Shown here one piece after another: positions 1 through 8,866 of a stretch of 45,962 nucleotides of DNA. This stretch comes from Emticicia sp. (GTDB lineage: Bacteria > Bacteroidota > Bacteroidia > Cytophagales > Spirosomataceae), in the NCBI GenBank assembly GCA_023254245.1, contig JALQYE010000011.1, positions 1 to 45,962 of the forward strand, given 5' to 3'. Within the stretch, counting starts at the first letter, position 1, and each line of letters starts with the position of its first letter. The notes under the pieces were generated by a model that saw only the letters and a program-made list of their open reading frames with translations, was not told the origin of the DNA and ran no database searches. A program made the translations under genes and the position numbers.

Positions 1-146
1 GTTATGTTATGATTAATGACAAATAAATACTTACTCCTGATGTAAATCATCTATTATCATAAAAATCTTAAATAATCTGCGTTCAATATTTCTCACTGAT
101 AAAGGTTTTTCGCATACTCCTCCATTCGGCAAACTAAATAAAAAGA

Positions 147-752
147 ATGAACTTCCCCTCCAAACTAATAGAAGAAGCTGTTATTGAAATATCAAAGTTG
201 CCGGGAATAGGTAAAAAATCGGCTTTGAGGCTCGCCTTGCACTTATTGAAAAGAGATGAGTCGCAGACGCAGCTTTTGGCCGACGCTCTAACCAAGATGC
301 GTACAAAAACTACTTTCTGCCGTAAGTGCCACAATATTTCTGATGACGAACTTTGCCTAATTTGCAGCTCGCCCCGCCGCGATGCGTCGGTGCTTTGTAT
401 CGTAGAAGATACCCGTGACGTACTGGCCATCGAAAATACCGCCCAATATCGTGGACTTTATCATATTTTAGGAGGAATCATTTCGCCATTAGCAGGCATT
501 GGGCCTAACGATTTGAATATCGAATCTTTGATAAGAAGAGTTGAGCAAGAACCTGAAATTCAAGAGATTATCTTAGCACTGAGTCCAACAATGGAAGGTG
601 ATACAACCGCTTTTTATCTACAAAAACGACTGAAACCTTTCAATAAAAAGATAAGCACCATCGCCCGTGGAATTCCAATCGGTGGCGACCTCGAATACGC
701 CGATGAAGTAACGCTCGGACGAAGTATCACGAGCAGGATTGCTTATGAGTAG
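147..752 (+). CDS. recR: Recombination mediator protein RecR
   Basis: RecR works with RecO (and RecF) in the cytoplasm to load RecA onto gapped single-stranded DNA. The 201 residues match the usual family length of about 200. An N-terminal helix-hairpin-helix ([17 protein letters not shown], about residues 18-34) is followed by a four-cysteine zinc finger (C58, C61, C70, C73) and a Toprim domain beginning at [15 protein letters not shown] (about 82-96). The C-terminus [11 protein letters not shown] resembles the conserved family tail. The ATG is preceded by an A-rich stretch without a Shine-Dalgarno sequence, normal for Bacteroidota. It is followed on the same strand by the trpF-like gene after 57 bases, but no functional link is apparent. 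Confidence 0.96.
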   Translation: MNFPSKLIEEAVIEISKLPGIGKKSALRLALHLLKRDESQTQLLADALTKMRTKTTFCRKCHNISDDELCLICSSPRRDASVLCIVEDTRDVLAIENTAQYRGLYHILGGIISPLAGIGPNDLNIESLIRRVEQEPEIQEIILALSPTMEGDTTAFYLQKRLKPFNKKISTIARGIPIGGDLEYADEVTLGRSITSRIAYE

Positions 753-809
753 GGTTCGACTTCGCTCACCCTCCAACTTTATCATTAAAGATTATTTTCT
801 TACAAATCT
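753..809. repeat. Short intergenic hairpin, AGGGT/ACCCT arms
   Basis: Just after the recR stop an AGGGT...ACCCT inverted repeat encloses the word TCGACTTCGCTC. There is no T-run directly after it, so it is a poor terminator. It resembles the small dispersed hairpins found elsewhere in this window, but only one copy is seen here. Confidence 0.3.
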
Positions 810-1463
810 ATGATACCAAAAGTCAAAATCTGCTGCATCAGTTCGCCTTTGGAAGCTAAACAAGCCATCAGTTACGGAGCTTCGGCCTTGGGTTTGGTGG
901 CCAAAATGCCCAGCGGACCAGGAACTATTGAAGACGATTTAATTAGGGATATAATACAAACAATACCTCCACCCATTGCCTCGTTTTTATTGACTTGCCG
1001 CACTGATAGTCTTGATATTATTGAACATCAAAAGATTGTCAATTCAAATGTCATTCAAATTGTTGATGCCTTGCAAACAGGCTCTTATGATGATTTTAGA
1101 AGAGAAATTCCTACGGTAAAAATCGTGCAGGTAATTCACGTAGTTGACGAAAAATCATTCGATGAAGCCCTCGAAATTTCGGAGAAAGTGGATGCTCTTT
1201 TGCTTGATTCAGGAAACCCCAATTTGGCAGTAAAAGAGCTCGGCGGAACAGGCCGAGTACATAATTGGGCGATTAGCCGAAAAATTGTAGAGCAATCAAA
1301 AGTACCCGTTTTCTTGGCGGGTGGACTAAAAACCGAAAATGTAAGAGCCGCCATTGATGCCGTGCAACCCTATGGTTTAGATTTGTGTAGCAGCGTTCGC
1401 ACCGATGGCAAATTAGACCCTCATAAATTAGAAGCGTTTTTTAATGAAGTAAATCGGGTCTGA
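810..1463 (+). CDS. trpF: Phosphoribosylanthranilate isomerase-like (TrpF family) protein
   Basis: A TIM-barrel protein of 217 residues, close to the family length of about 205-215. TrpF converts N-(5'-phosphoribosyl)anthranilate to CdRP in tryptophan synthesis. The N-terminal KVKICCIS aligns with the family motif KICGIT, placing the catalytic cysteine at C8; the usual following glycine is C9. LLLDSG supplies the general-acid aspartate (D133). The phosphate-binding end is recognisable in LAGGLKTENVRAAI and GLDLCSSVRTDGKLD. No other trp gene is nearby. Both catalytic residues are present, so isomerase activity is plausible, but the stand-alone location and altered first motif allow a divergent paralogue instead. 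Confidence 0.72.
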   Translation: MIPKVKICCISSPLEAKQAISYGASALGLVAKMPSGPGTIEDDLIRDIIQTIPPPIASFLLTCRTDSLDIIEHQKIVNSNVIQIVDALQTGSYDDFRREIPTVKIVQVIHVVDEKSFDEALEISEKVDALLLDSGNPNLAVKELGGTGRVHNWAISRKIVEQSKVPVFLAGGLKTENVRAAIDAVQPYGLDLCSSVRTDGKLDPHKLEAFFNEVNRV

Positions 1464-1519
1464 AACGTTAAATTTTAGTTAATATCAAACAAAAGGATAG
1501 GCTATTATCTATAAAATAG

Positions 1520-1527
1520 TAGATTTG
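1520..1527 (+). promoter_or_regulatory. -7 promoter element of the superoxide dismutase gene
   Basis: TAGATTTG matches the Bacteroidota -7 consensus TAnnTTTG, 25 bases before the start codon. No convincing TTG is seen at the -33 position. Confidence 0.5.
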
Positions 1528-1552
1528 TATATACATTATATTTGATAAACCA

Positions 1553-2257
1553 ATGAACAGAAAAGATTTCATCAAAACCTTTATAGCAAGTACTTTCGCT
1601 TTTAAATTAGGCGATGTTTTTGCATCTGCACCAGTTTTTTTCGACGGAATGTTTACCCTCGCTCCGCTCCCCTACGCCAACGATGCCCTTGAGCCACATA
1701 TCGACAAAATGACGATGGAAATTCACCACGACCGTCACCACAAAGCTTATGTCGATAACCTCAACAAAGCCATTGCTGGAACTGATATGGAAAAACTTTC
1801 AATCGACCAGTTATTGAGCAATATCAGCAAATACCCTGTTGCGGTAAGAAATAATGGTGGTGGTCACTGGAATCACACGTTTTTCTGGCAAATCATGGCA
1901 CCAAACGCTGGAGGAATGCCTACTGGTAAACTTTCTGATGCTATCACGGCTACTTTCGGTGGTTTCGATAAAATGAAAGAAGAGTTTGGCAAAGCCGCAA
2001 CTACTCGTTTTGGTTCGGGTTGGGCTTGGTTAATCGTTACGCCTGACAAGAAATTGAAAATAGTTTCGACTGCCAACCAAGATAATCCATTGATGGACGT
2101 AGCAACCGACAAAGGAACGCCGATTTTGGCTCTTGATGTTTGGGAGCACGCTTATTATTTAAAATACCAAAACAAACGTGCCGATTACGTAGCCGCTTTC
2201 TGGAATGTTGTTAACTGGAAAAAAGTTAACGAAAACTTTGAAGCAGTAATGAAGTAA
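1553..2257 (+). CDS. Exported Mn-type superoxide dismutase
   Basis: It converts superoxide to hydrogen peroxide and oxygen. The metal ligands by alignment to E. coli MnSOD are H58 (EIHHDRHH), H108 ([10 protein letters not shown]), D195 and H199 (DVWEHAYY). The glycine in NGGGHWNH and the glutamine in STANQDNPL are at the positions that mark the Mn/cambialistic class rather than Fe-SOD. At 234 residues it is about 30 longer than cytoplasmic SODs; the extra N-terminus ([17 protein letters not shown]...FASA) looks like an export signal and includes a Tat-like NRKDFIK with lysine in place of the second arginine. I infer a periplasmic enzyme. It has its own promoter and a strong terminator, so it is probably monocistronic. 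Confidence 0.93.
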   Translation: MNRKDFIKTFIASTFAFKLGDVFASAPVFFDGMFTLAPLPYANDALEPHIDKMTMEIHHDRHHKAYVDNLNKAIAGTDMEKLSIDQLLSNISKYPVAVRNNGGGHWNHTFFWQIMAPNAGGMPTGKLSDAITATFGGFDKMKEEFGKAATTRFGSGWAWLIVTPDKKLKIVSTANQDNPLMDVATDKGTPILALDVWEHAYYLKYQNKRADYVAAFWNVVNWKKVNENFEAVMK

Positions 2258-2277
2258 TTAGCTAATTGATAGAATGA

Positions 2278-2316
2278 AAGAGGCTTATTTCTTACCGAAA
2301 TAAGCCTCTTTTTATT
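2278..2316. terminator. Intrinsic terminator after the SOD gene
   Basis: A perfect 14-bp stem (AAGAGGCTTATTTC, 2278-2291, with 2297-2310) and a 5-base loop are followed by a T-rich run. It lies between convergent genes and ends the SOD transcript; it may also stop the opposing iron-uptake operon. Confidence 0.9.
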
Positions 2317-2332
2317 TATCTATTCTTATTCA

Positions 2333-3670
2333 TCACTCTACAAACTTAGCCGCTAACACAGTTTTTTTATCGGCTTTCAAAACTTCATAAGCTACTAAAA
2401 TCTTTCCATTCACTACTAAAGTGCTGGCATTTTGTCCAAAGTCTGATGAAGCAACTTTCTGACTATCAAGTAATTTTCCATTGATTACTTTACTGTAAAA
2501 GATATTACTTGGGCCGTTTTCGGCAGTTTGTTCCCAAACCCAAACAGCCGTTTTATCATCCGCCGTAATAGAGGCATTCTTTGCCGAAGCATCTAACACT
2601 TTTAATAATTTACCCGAAGCGTTGGTCAAACGAACACCTGATTGTCCATTCTGCGTACCCGAAAACCACGTAATAAATTGCTCGGTTTTGGTAGAAGCTG
2701 AAGTAGCTCCCGAATGTGGACAACCTTTAATTTCCCATTTGTCGGCATATAAAGTTTTTGGTGCAGAAAATGTTACCCCATTATCTTTCGAAACAATGTG
2801 TGCCATATCTCGAATATCGTTGTTATTATCTCGATAGACCATGTGTAAAGCCCCTGCTTCATCCACAACCATACTTATATTACAACAATCACAAACAACT
2901 GGGTCGATTAATCGTTCAGGTTGAAAAACGCCATTTTTTGTAACTACCAAACGTAAATCACGCTCTTCAAACTTTGTACTACCTTTTACATCTTTCAGAT
3001 AAGCTACTGCCACTTCATCATTAGGCAATACTACCGCATCAAAGAAACCACGTGTAAGTTTTGTTGTATCGGTATCAACCGAAGTTGGTGTTGACCAAGT
3101 ATTTCCTCCATCTTTTGAAACCGTAAATCTTATTTCCGAACTACGTTTTGGTCTGGCTACTGGTGCTTGTGCATTATGGTTCGTATGATTGGCTTCTTGT
3201 GGCTGAGCTGTAGCTGTCGGTCGGGCCTCTCTCGGAGGCATAGCTACACCTGCACGGTAAGAAAAAACTGCAACCATTTCTCCATTTTTCTTAAAAAGAA
3301 GCTTAGGGCGAGCCAAACGGCCATTACCTAAACCTGCATCAGCAAAAACCAATTTCTTTTCACCATAAGTTTTACCATCTTTCGAGGTGGCAAAATATAA
3401 AGCAACTTGGTTTTGAGAGTCTTTTTCTGTCCAATATAAAACCACTTCCCCTTTTTTGTTTTTGGCCAATGTTGGTAAAGTATAAGATTTGTTAGGGTCT
3501 ATTTCAATAGGTGAATCTCCAAAGTTACTTGCAATCATACCACATTTATTAACTGATACATCAACAGTTTTACAGATAGTCATTTCGTGGCTTTCTTCTT
3601 GGCTATTGATGAAAGAAAAGCCAAAGATTCCTACAAAAAATAAATTAATGGGCACTAATAATTTTAACAT
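2333..3670 (-). CDS. Secreted BNR/sialidase-like beta-propeller protein
   Basis: The first 23 residues are a hydrophobic export signal. The rest has the alternating strand pattern of a BNR/sialidase-fold propeller with one clear Asp-box (SKDGGNTW, 186-193). A Pro/Ala-rich insert (about 144-176) breaks an early blade. Members of this family are often annotated as exo-alpha-sialidases, but I do not see the catalytic arginine-triad context, so I do not claim sialidase activity. Four cysteines, CDCC (C260, C262, C263) and GCPH (C317, H319), could form a metal or haem site or disulfides. It is the last gene of the minus-strand cluster, 68 bases after the siderophore-type receptor. A role at the cell surface in iron or ligand handling is inferred from position only. 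Confidence 0.75.
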   Translation of the reverse strand: MLKLLVPINLFFVGIFGFSFINSQEESHEMTICKTVDVSVNKCGMIASNFGDSPIEIDPNKSYTLPTLAKNKKGEVVLYWTEKDSQNQVALYFATSKDGKTYGEKKLVFADAGLGNGRLARPKLLFKKNGEMVAVFSYRAGVAMPPREARPTATAQPQEANHTNHNAQAPVARPKRSSEIRFTVSKDGGNTWSTPTSVDTDTTKLTRGFFDAVVLPNDEVAVAYLKDVKGSTKFEERDLRLVVTKNGVFQPERLIDPVVCDCCNISMVVDEAGALHMVYRDNNNDIRDMAHIVSKDNGVTFSAPKTLYADKWEIKGCPHSGATSASTKTEQFITWFSGTQNGQSGVRLTNASGKLLKVLDASAKNASITADDKTAVWVWEQTAENGPSNIFYSKVINGKLLDSQKVASSDFGQNASTLVVNGKILVAYEVLKADKKTVLAAKFVE

Positions 3671-3738
3671 TTTTGAATTGTTTTAATGTGTTTACCAAAT
3701 AACTTTTAAATCAAAATAGTATTGTACTTATCTTTTAT

Positions 3739-6192
3739 TTAGAACTTGTAGCTCAAAGTAGTTGCAAACTGACGTGGAGCAATCGGATTGATGCTATAAC
3801 GGTCATGCACGATATAATTCATGGTATTGAAAATATTTGAAACTTTGGCAAGCACAGAAATTTTACCAAAAGTATATCCCGCCGAAATATCCGTAGTTGT
3901 AAAGGCAGTCAACGGAATCAAAGCATTATAAGTACTCAAAGCAGCCGTTGTATTATTTAAACCACCATTTAAGCCTATTACATTATTATTTCCTGCAAAA
4001 CGCTTGCCTGTGTAGAACGCTGCAATACCCAGTTTTAAGCCTTTTAGTTTAGTTTTATCGAATGTATAGAATAACGAACCGTTGGCCGTATTTCTTGGAT
4101 TTCTGATAAGCTGCTCTCCCTCAACTTGCGAACCAACCACACCCGTTGTATTGGTATAACGCATGAAGTTATGGCCATAACCAAGCAAAAAATAAAAGTT
4201 TTTCGATAATACTCCGCTGAAATCAATTTCAAAACCATCGCTGGTTGTCTCACCCGATAACTCTCTAATAGTAGTATTTGTATTTGGATTACCGTTTTTA
4301 TCGAAAAGAGCTGTTTGAGCAAAATTACTATTGATAATTTTATAGACACTTGCATTAACCGATAATTTTCCATCTAAAAACTCATTTTTTACCCCCACTT
4401 CGTATTGGTCAATGATTGATGGTTTCAGGGCATCGCCATTAATATCTGTGCCTGTATTGATAGTAAAGTTATTACTGTAAGAAGTATAGATAGAGGTTGT
4501 TTGGAATGGCTGATAAATCAAAGCCAATTTTGGAGAAAATGCAGCGTCTGATTTATCGGCAGTTGTGCCTCGTCGTGAAACATTTTTTTCAAGATTTAAG
4601 ATGGTTGATTGGAAGGCCGTTTGGTACGAATATCTCAAACCAGCCAAAACTTTAAACTTAGAACTGATGGCAATTAAATCCTGCACATAAATACCATAAC
4701 GATTTTGAGGTGTAGCCGTGCGAGCAGTATCCGCAATGGTAGGAATATCTGTACGAGCCACATATTTCGTAGGGTCGAAAATATTAATTTTATCATAAGC
4801 AGTACCTACTACCCCAGCAGCTGATATGAATTTAAAAGTATGGCTCACATTCTCGATTCTTAAGAAATCAGCTCCAACTAATAATTGGTGGCTGAGTTTT
4901 CCAGTTTTAAAGCTTCCGTTCAAATTTACTTGAGCAGTATAATCTTTCTCAGCAGTATTTACGGCACTCAATACACGCGTATAATCGCCATTTATGGCTA
5001 TTGCACTTGGTACTCCTGCCCCAAAACCATTTACGCGTGTATCTTGCACCGAGCCAATGGCTGTAAGTTTCCAGTTGTTATTGAAACGGTGATTGATTGT
5101 TAAAAAACCAGCTTTTTGGTTAGTATGGTTATAAGCCCATGAAGTATTAATAAAACGATTTCTTGGAGCATCTGGCAACGCTGCAATTGTAATTCTACTA
5201 TTTGGCGTACCTACCCCAGCATCTGGTACGATATTACTTTTCAAATAATCAGCCTGCAATAAAACTTCTGTTTTATCACTAATCTTATATAATAATGAAG
5301 GCGTAACATACACTCTGTTTGTTTTCACAACATCACGATAACTTTGTGCATTTTCATACGTGCCTACGACTCTAAAAGCCAATTTTTTACTGATTGGCCC
5401 ATACACGTCAATAGTTGGTTTGTACTGATTATAGCTTCCAACAAGCATTGACGCTTGTCCGCCCCAATCAAAACGAGGTTTTTTAGTAACCATATTGATA
5501 ATTACACCGCCCGAAACATTTCCGTATAAAAGAGCCGAGCTTCCTTTCATTACTTCCACCGACTCCAATGTACTGGCATCAGGAAAACCCATGGTATTGC
5601 TGATGGTTCCATTCTTAAAAATACTTCCTCCTGCTCCAGCAATACCAACACTATATCCACGAGAAGAGAAAGTTTCGGCAACGCCGCCACGTGTTTCCGT
5701 AAGCGAAACCCCACTCACATTCTTCACCACATCTCCGAGTCTGACTGCTTGTTGGTCGGCAATAACTGTACTGCTTACTACGGCCGTACTTTGTGGCAAA
5801 TCAAGTGGACGGATATTAGCTTTTCCTAACGTAGCCGTGCGGTTTGCGATATAAGTGCCCGCAATAACGATTTCTTTCAGCATTTCGGCATTTTCAAATA
5901 ATTCAAGTGAAAGGCTAAGCGTTTTTCCTTCTTCTATTCTTATTTTTTGTTCTAACGTTTTATATCCAACAAAAGAAGCTACTAAAGTATAATTTCCACC
6001 TTTGAGATTTGAAAGAGTAAACTCCCCCTTTTCGTTTGACGTCGTACCTTTTTTTATTTCTTTTAATTGAACCGAAACATAAGGAGCTGCTTGCCCTTCG
6101 TTATTACTGACAGTTCCTATCAAATTTCCAGATTGACCCAAAGTCCAATTACTAAGGAATAGTATGACAGATATGAGTAAGGTATTTTTCAT
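3739..6192 (-). CDS. TonB-dependent siderophore-type outer-membrane receptor
   Basis: An outer-membrane receptor of 817 residues for TonB-driven import, probably of a ferric siderophore. A signal peptide (MKNTLLISVILFLSNWTLGQ) is followed by a CarboxypepD_reg beta-sandwich (about 22-105), a plug (from about 118, with ADQQAVRLGDVVKNVSGVS and the VMKGSSALLYG segment) and a 22-strand barrel ending in the aromatic-terminated YKF. SSRGYS in the plug and VTPSLLYKISDKTEVLLQADY in the barrel are typical of the siderophore subfamily. I start at the ATG at 6192: a longer frame reaches 6243, but its extra codons lie on a palindromic operator copy and the signal peptide begins here. It follows the FecA-like gene by 102 bases. 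Confidence 0.93.
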   Translation of the reverse strand: MKNTLLISVILFLSNWTLGQSGNLIGTVSNNEGQAAPYVSVQLKEIKKGTTSNEKGEFTLSNLKGGNYTLVASFVGYKTLEQKIRIEEGKTLSLSLELFENAEMLKEIVIAGTYIANRTATLGKANIRPLDLPQSTAVVSSTVIADQQAVRLGDVVKNVSGVSLTETRGGVAETFSSRGYSVGIAGAGGSIFKNGTISNTMGFPDASTLESVEVMKGSSALLYGNVSGGVIINMVTKKPRFDWGGQASMLVGSYNQYKPTIDVYGPISKKLAFRVVGTYENAQSYRDVVKTNRVYVTPSLLYKISDKTEVLLQADYLKSNIVPDAGVGTPNSRITIAALPDAPRNRFINTSWAYNHTNQKAGFLTINHRFNNNWKLTAIGSVQDTRVNGFGAGVPSAIAINGDYTRVLSAVNTAEKDYTAQVNLNGSFKTGKLSHQLLVGADFLRIENVSHTFKFISAAGVVGTAYDKINIFDPTKYVARTDIPTIADTARTATPQNRYGIYVQDLIAISSKFKVLAGLRYSYQTAFQSTILNLEKNVSRRGTTADKSDAAFSPKLALIYQPFQTTSIYTSYSNNFTINTGTDINGDALKPSIIDQYEVGVKNEFLDGKLSVNASVYKIINSNFAQTALFDKNGNPNTNTTIRELSGETTSDGFEIDFSGVLSKNFYFLLGYGHNFMRYTNTTGVVGSQVEGEQLIRNPRNTANGSLFYTFDKTKLKGLKLGIAAFYTGKRFAGNNNVIGLNGGLNNTTAALSTYNALIPLTAFTTTDISAGYTFGKISVLAKVSNIFNTMNYIVHDRYSINPIAPRQFATTLSYKF

Positions 6193-6220
6193 AGTTTTCT
6201 TTGGAAAATTATAATTTTTA

Positions 6221-6237
6221 TTTAGACTAATTACAAA
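6221..6237. promoter_or_regulatory. Third, degenerate TTTAGA-N5-TCTAAA operator copy
   Basis: TTTAGA, five bases, then TACAAA, which keeps four of six positions of the second arm. It sits 28 bases before the start of the siderophore-type receptor, in the same place as the copy in the leader of the FecA-like gene. Confidence 0.5.
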
Positions 6238-6294
6238 TAACAAACTAAAAAAGAAGGGGTTTCTTAAAGATTCCCCTCTTCGGAATACGATATT

Positions 6295-8721
6295 TTAAAA
6301 CTTAAATCCTGCTGAAACGTAGAATGTACGACCGTCGGCTGGTAAAATTCCTGGGCCTGGGTATCCTCCCGCTCGGCGTGTAAAGTATCTTTCATCAGTT
6401 AGGTTATTTATCCCTGCTTTAACATTATAGTGCTTCAAGAATTTGAAACTTGCCGAAAGGTCTTGCACTGTGTAAGCTGGAATCACACCCGTAGTGGCAG
6501 CAGCATTAGCAACTTCGGTATTTGAAGCATCAGCATAAGCTTTGCCAATATCGCTCATCTGCCAAGTAATTGAGAAGCCCTTCTTAGTGTAAGTAACCCC
6601 AAAACGATTGATTTTTCGAGGAGCATTCTCCACTCTTTTTCCCGAAAGATTACCTTCTACTATTTGTCCATTTACTACCGAAGTCGTCTTGAAATCACGG
6701 TAAGTAGCATCTATATAAGCAATGGAAGCAAACACACTCACATATCCAATTTTAGATTTTTTAAAGAAAGCTGTTACAGGGTCAAACTCAATGTAACCTT
6801 CAAAACCTTGGCTTACCGAACGCCCCAAATTGGTGCGGAATTGGTAACGTTGGTTAGCTGTATTTGTCTGCGTGATGGTCCCGATTCGATTATTGTAATT
6901 TACATAGAAATAATCAACATCGAAATTTAAGTAGTTAGCTACTTTCCCACGGTATCCAAAATCAAAATTATAGCCACGGGCATCTTGCAGATTTTCGTCA
7001 ATCACATCCGTTGTAGCAGGAGGCGTAAGGTCAGAAATCAATACTGGGCGATATGCCTGTGAGATATTACTATAAAACTCTGATTGCTCCGTCAGATGGT
7101 ATTCTACTCCTCCACCAAAGAGTAAGAAACTACGATTTCGAGTAGTTGGGGTTAGATTATTAGCAACACCATTTGATAGACTAAAACGCCCTTGCATGGT
7201 TGAGCTGATATTTTCAATTCTTGCACCAGCGGTTACCAAAAACTTCTTACTGATGCGGAAAATATTCTCAAAATAAGCCGCTTTATTGATATTATTAAAA
7301 TCTAAATCACGTGGATATTCGCCTTCGATACCAAATTCCATATCTTGGCTCGTTGTACCTTTTCCTTGTTGTTTACGGTCAATATTACCGTTATAATACC
7401 TCAATCCAGTAGCAAGCGTATTAGTTAATCCAAAAAATTTATAGTCGGTGATGAAGCGTAATTCTGAACCATAATTATTATAGTAATCTCTATCCACTTG
7501 GCGGTTTGAAGTAAGATTATCAACCGTTGTGATGGCCGCCACATTCCCAACGCTACTACGCTCGGCAATCACGCCGAAGGCTTTCCAGCTTACTTTTGTT
7601 TTTTCACTAAAAACATACTCGGCCGAAAGCGAAGGAACCAACCAAGGCGTACTGAACCAATTTCGACTACGCACACTTTGACGGGCATCTTGGGCAAACT
7701 GAGCATCAGTCAAGCCACCAGCTTGTTGGCTTTTGTAAGTCATATAAGTAGCCTCTGCTCCTATTTTGAATTTATTCGTAATCGCGTAGCTCAATTCGGC
7801 GTGAGCGTGGTCAGTGTTATAGTAGCTATTATCTCTCCAACCATTTCCAAAACGTTTTTGGTAATAGGCAGTATAACTTAAACGTCCTTCAGTTCCGCCG
7901 ATGTAATTAAATGTACTGAATAAGCCATTACTACCCGTTGTATTCTGAGATTCTACCGTAATACGTGTAGAAATATCTGGCTTACGAAGTACGAAATTCA
8001 TCAAGCCACCAAATTGTGGACCGTATTGCAAAGAAGAGGCTCCTCGTACAATTTCGATGCGGTCAACTACTTCCATTGGCGGTGTGTAATAGGCTTCTGG
8101 ATAACCCATTGGGTCAGGCGTGATGTCATAACCGTTCATTCTTACATTAAATTCCCACGAACGATTGGGACTCAAACCACGAGATGCGACTCCCAACTGA
8201 ATTCCCGAACCATCATTTTCCCACACCGAAATACCTGGTGTTCGACTAAAAATCTGACGGCTGTTATTCATTGCCAAATTGGCATTGATGTTATCGAGTT
8301 TAATTACTTCATTTTTTTTCGTTGCATTAATCGAATAGCCATCAACCTCAGCCAAATGTTCGTTTCCTCTCACGCCACGACTCGCCACAACTTGAATATC
8401 TTTCAAGGTGTAAGTTTCATCTTCTAATTCAAAATCAAGACTTTTTACTTCGTTTTCTTGAAGTATAAAACTCAATTCCTTACTTTTTAATCCAACGCTT
8501 GAAACCACAACCGTATAGTTTCCTGCTTTTAACCCCTTGATTATATATTCACCTGTTGTATTAGACTGCACACCTCTGACCGTTCCTTTCAACGTAACAC
8601 TCGCTCCCACAATCGCTTGTTTTGATTTATCTACAACTTTACCACTAATAGCTGCCTTCTGTCCAAAAGCTGCAAAAATCACCAACTGAGAAAGTAAAAT
8701 TGTATAAATTAAAGACTTCAT
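6295..8721 (-). CDS. FecA-like TonB-dependent outer-membrane receptor
   Basis: An outer-membrane receptor of 808 residues related to the ferric-citrate receptor FecA. A signal peptide (MKSLIYTILLSQLVIFAAFGQ) leads into a CarboxypepD_reg domain (about 23-105), a plug with PGISVWENDGSGIQLG, SRGLSPNRSWEFNVRMNG and IEIVRGASSLQYGPQFGG, and a barrel ending in VSAGFKF. The WENDGSGIQLG and SRGLSPNRSWEF stretches are characteristic of the FecA group. I place the start at 8721: the upstream in-frame codons run through a palindromic operator and the -7 promoter box, and AAGGAAAC sits 5 bases before this ATG. First gene of the three-gene minus-strand iron-uptake cluster. Ferric citrate or a similar chelate is the likely substrate, by family only. 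Confidence 0.93.
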   Translation of the reverse strand: MKSLIYTILLSQLVIFAAFGQKAAISGKVVDKSKQAIVGASVTLKGTVRGVQSNTTGEYIIKGLKAGNYTVVVSSVGLKSKELSFILQENEVKSLDFELEDETYTLKDIQVVASRGVRGNEHLAEVDGYSINATKKNEVIKLDNINANLAMNNSRQIFSRTPGISVWENDGSGIQLGVASRGLSPNRSWEFNVRMNGYDITPDPMGYPEAYYTPPMEVVDRIEIVRGASSLQYGPQFGGLMNFVLRKPDISTRITVESQNTTGSNGLFSTFNYIGGTEGRLSYTAYYQKRFGNGWRDNSYYNTDHAHAELSYAITNKFKIGAEATYMTYKSQQAGGLTDAQFAQDARQSVRSRNWFSTPWLVPSLSAEYVFSEKTKVSWKAFGVIAERSSVGNVAAITTVDNLTSNRQVDRDYYNNYGSELRFITDYKFFGLTNTLATGLRYYNGNIDRKQQGKGTTSQDMEFGIEGEYPRDLDFNNINKAAYFENIFRISKKFLVTAGARIENISSTMQGRFSLSNGVANNLTPTTRNRSFLLFGGGVEYHLTEQSEFYSNISQAYRPVLISDLTPPATTDVIDENLQDARGYNFDFGYRGKVANYLNFDVDYFYVNYNNRIGTITQTNTANQRYQFRTNLGRSVSQGFEGYIEFDPVTAFFKKSKIGYVSVFASIAYIDATYRDFKTTSVVNGQIVEGNLSGKRVENAPRKINRFGVTYTKKGFSITWQMSDIGKAYADASNTEVANAAATTGVIPAYTVQDLSASFKFLKHYNVKAGINNLTDERYFTRRAGGYPGPGILPADGRTFYVSAGFKF

Positions 8722-8740
8722 AAAAGTTTCCTTATTTTTG

Positions 8741-8757
8741 TTTAGACCAATTCTAAA
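8741..8757. promoter_or_regulatory. Palindromic operator in the leader of the FecA-like gene
   Basis: TTTAGA-CCAAT-TCTAAA, a perfect 6+5+6 inverted repeat starting 8 bases downstream of the -7 box, where a bound repressor would cover the transcription start. The arms do not resemble the E. coli Fur arm GATAAT; a DtxR-type or divergent Fur-type iron regulator is possible. Confidence 0.7.
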
Positions 8758-8765
8758 TAATAACA

Positions 8766-8795
8766 CAAAGGTAAATACGAAATTTTAAGATGCAA
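8766..8795 (-). promoter_or_regulatory. Promoter of the iron-uptake operon
   Basis: Read on the minus strand: TTG (8795-8793), 19 bases, then TACCTTTG (8773-8766), an exact match to the Bacteroidota -33/-7 pattern. Palindromic operators lie on both sides of it. Confidence 0.75.
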
Positions 8796-8798
8796 GGA

Positions 8799-8823
8799 TT
8801 TATTTAGAATATTTCTAAATAAA
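8799..8823. promoter_or_regulatory. Perfect 25-bp palindromic operator upstream of the iron-uptake promoter
   Basis: Arms TTTATTTAGAA and TTCTAAATAAA are exact reverse complements around the centre TAT, and contain the same TTTAGA-N5-TCTAAA core as the copy at 8741. It starts 4 bases upstream of the -33 TTG and could also affect the divergent parC promoter 44 bases away. Confidence 0.72.
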
Positions 8824-8866
8824 AAACTCATATTATCAAAAACCCAATAAATAATACCATTTTCAC

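Noticed and set aside
1-146. Possible gene or RNA at the left edge
   Set aside because: AT-rich with no recognisable element; probably the upstream region of recR.
2333-3670. Calling this gene a true exo-alpha-sialidase
   Set aside because: Only one clear Asp-box and no arginine triad were identified, so the fold is supported but the activity is not.
4044-4373. 109-codon frame inside the siderophore-type receptor gene
   Set aside because: It lies in another frame of a well-supported gene and has no independent support.
8722-8766. Longer start of the FecA-like receptor
   Set aside because: Codons coincide with an operator and the -7 promoter box, and the signal peptide begins at the later ATG.
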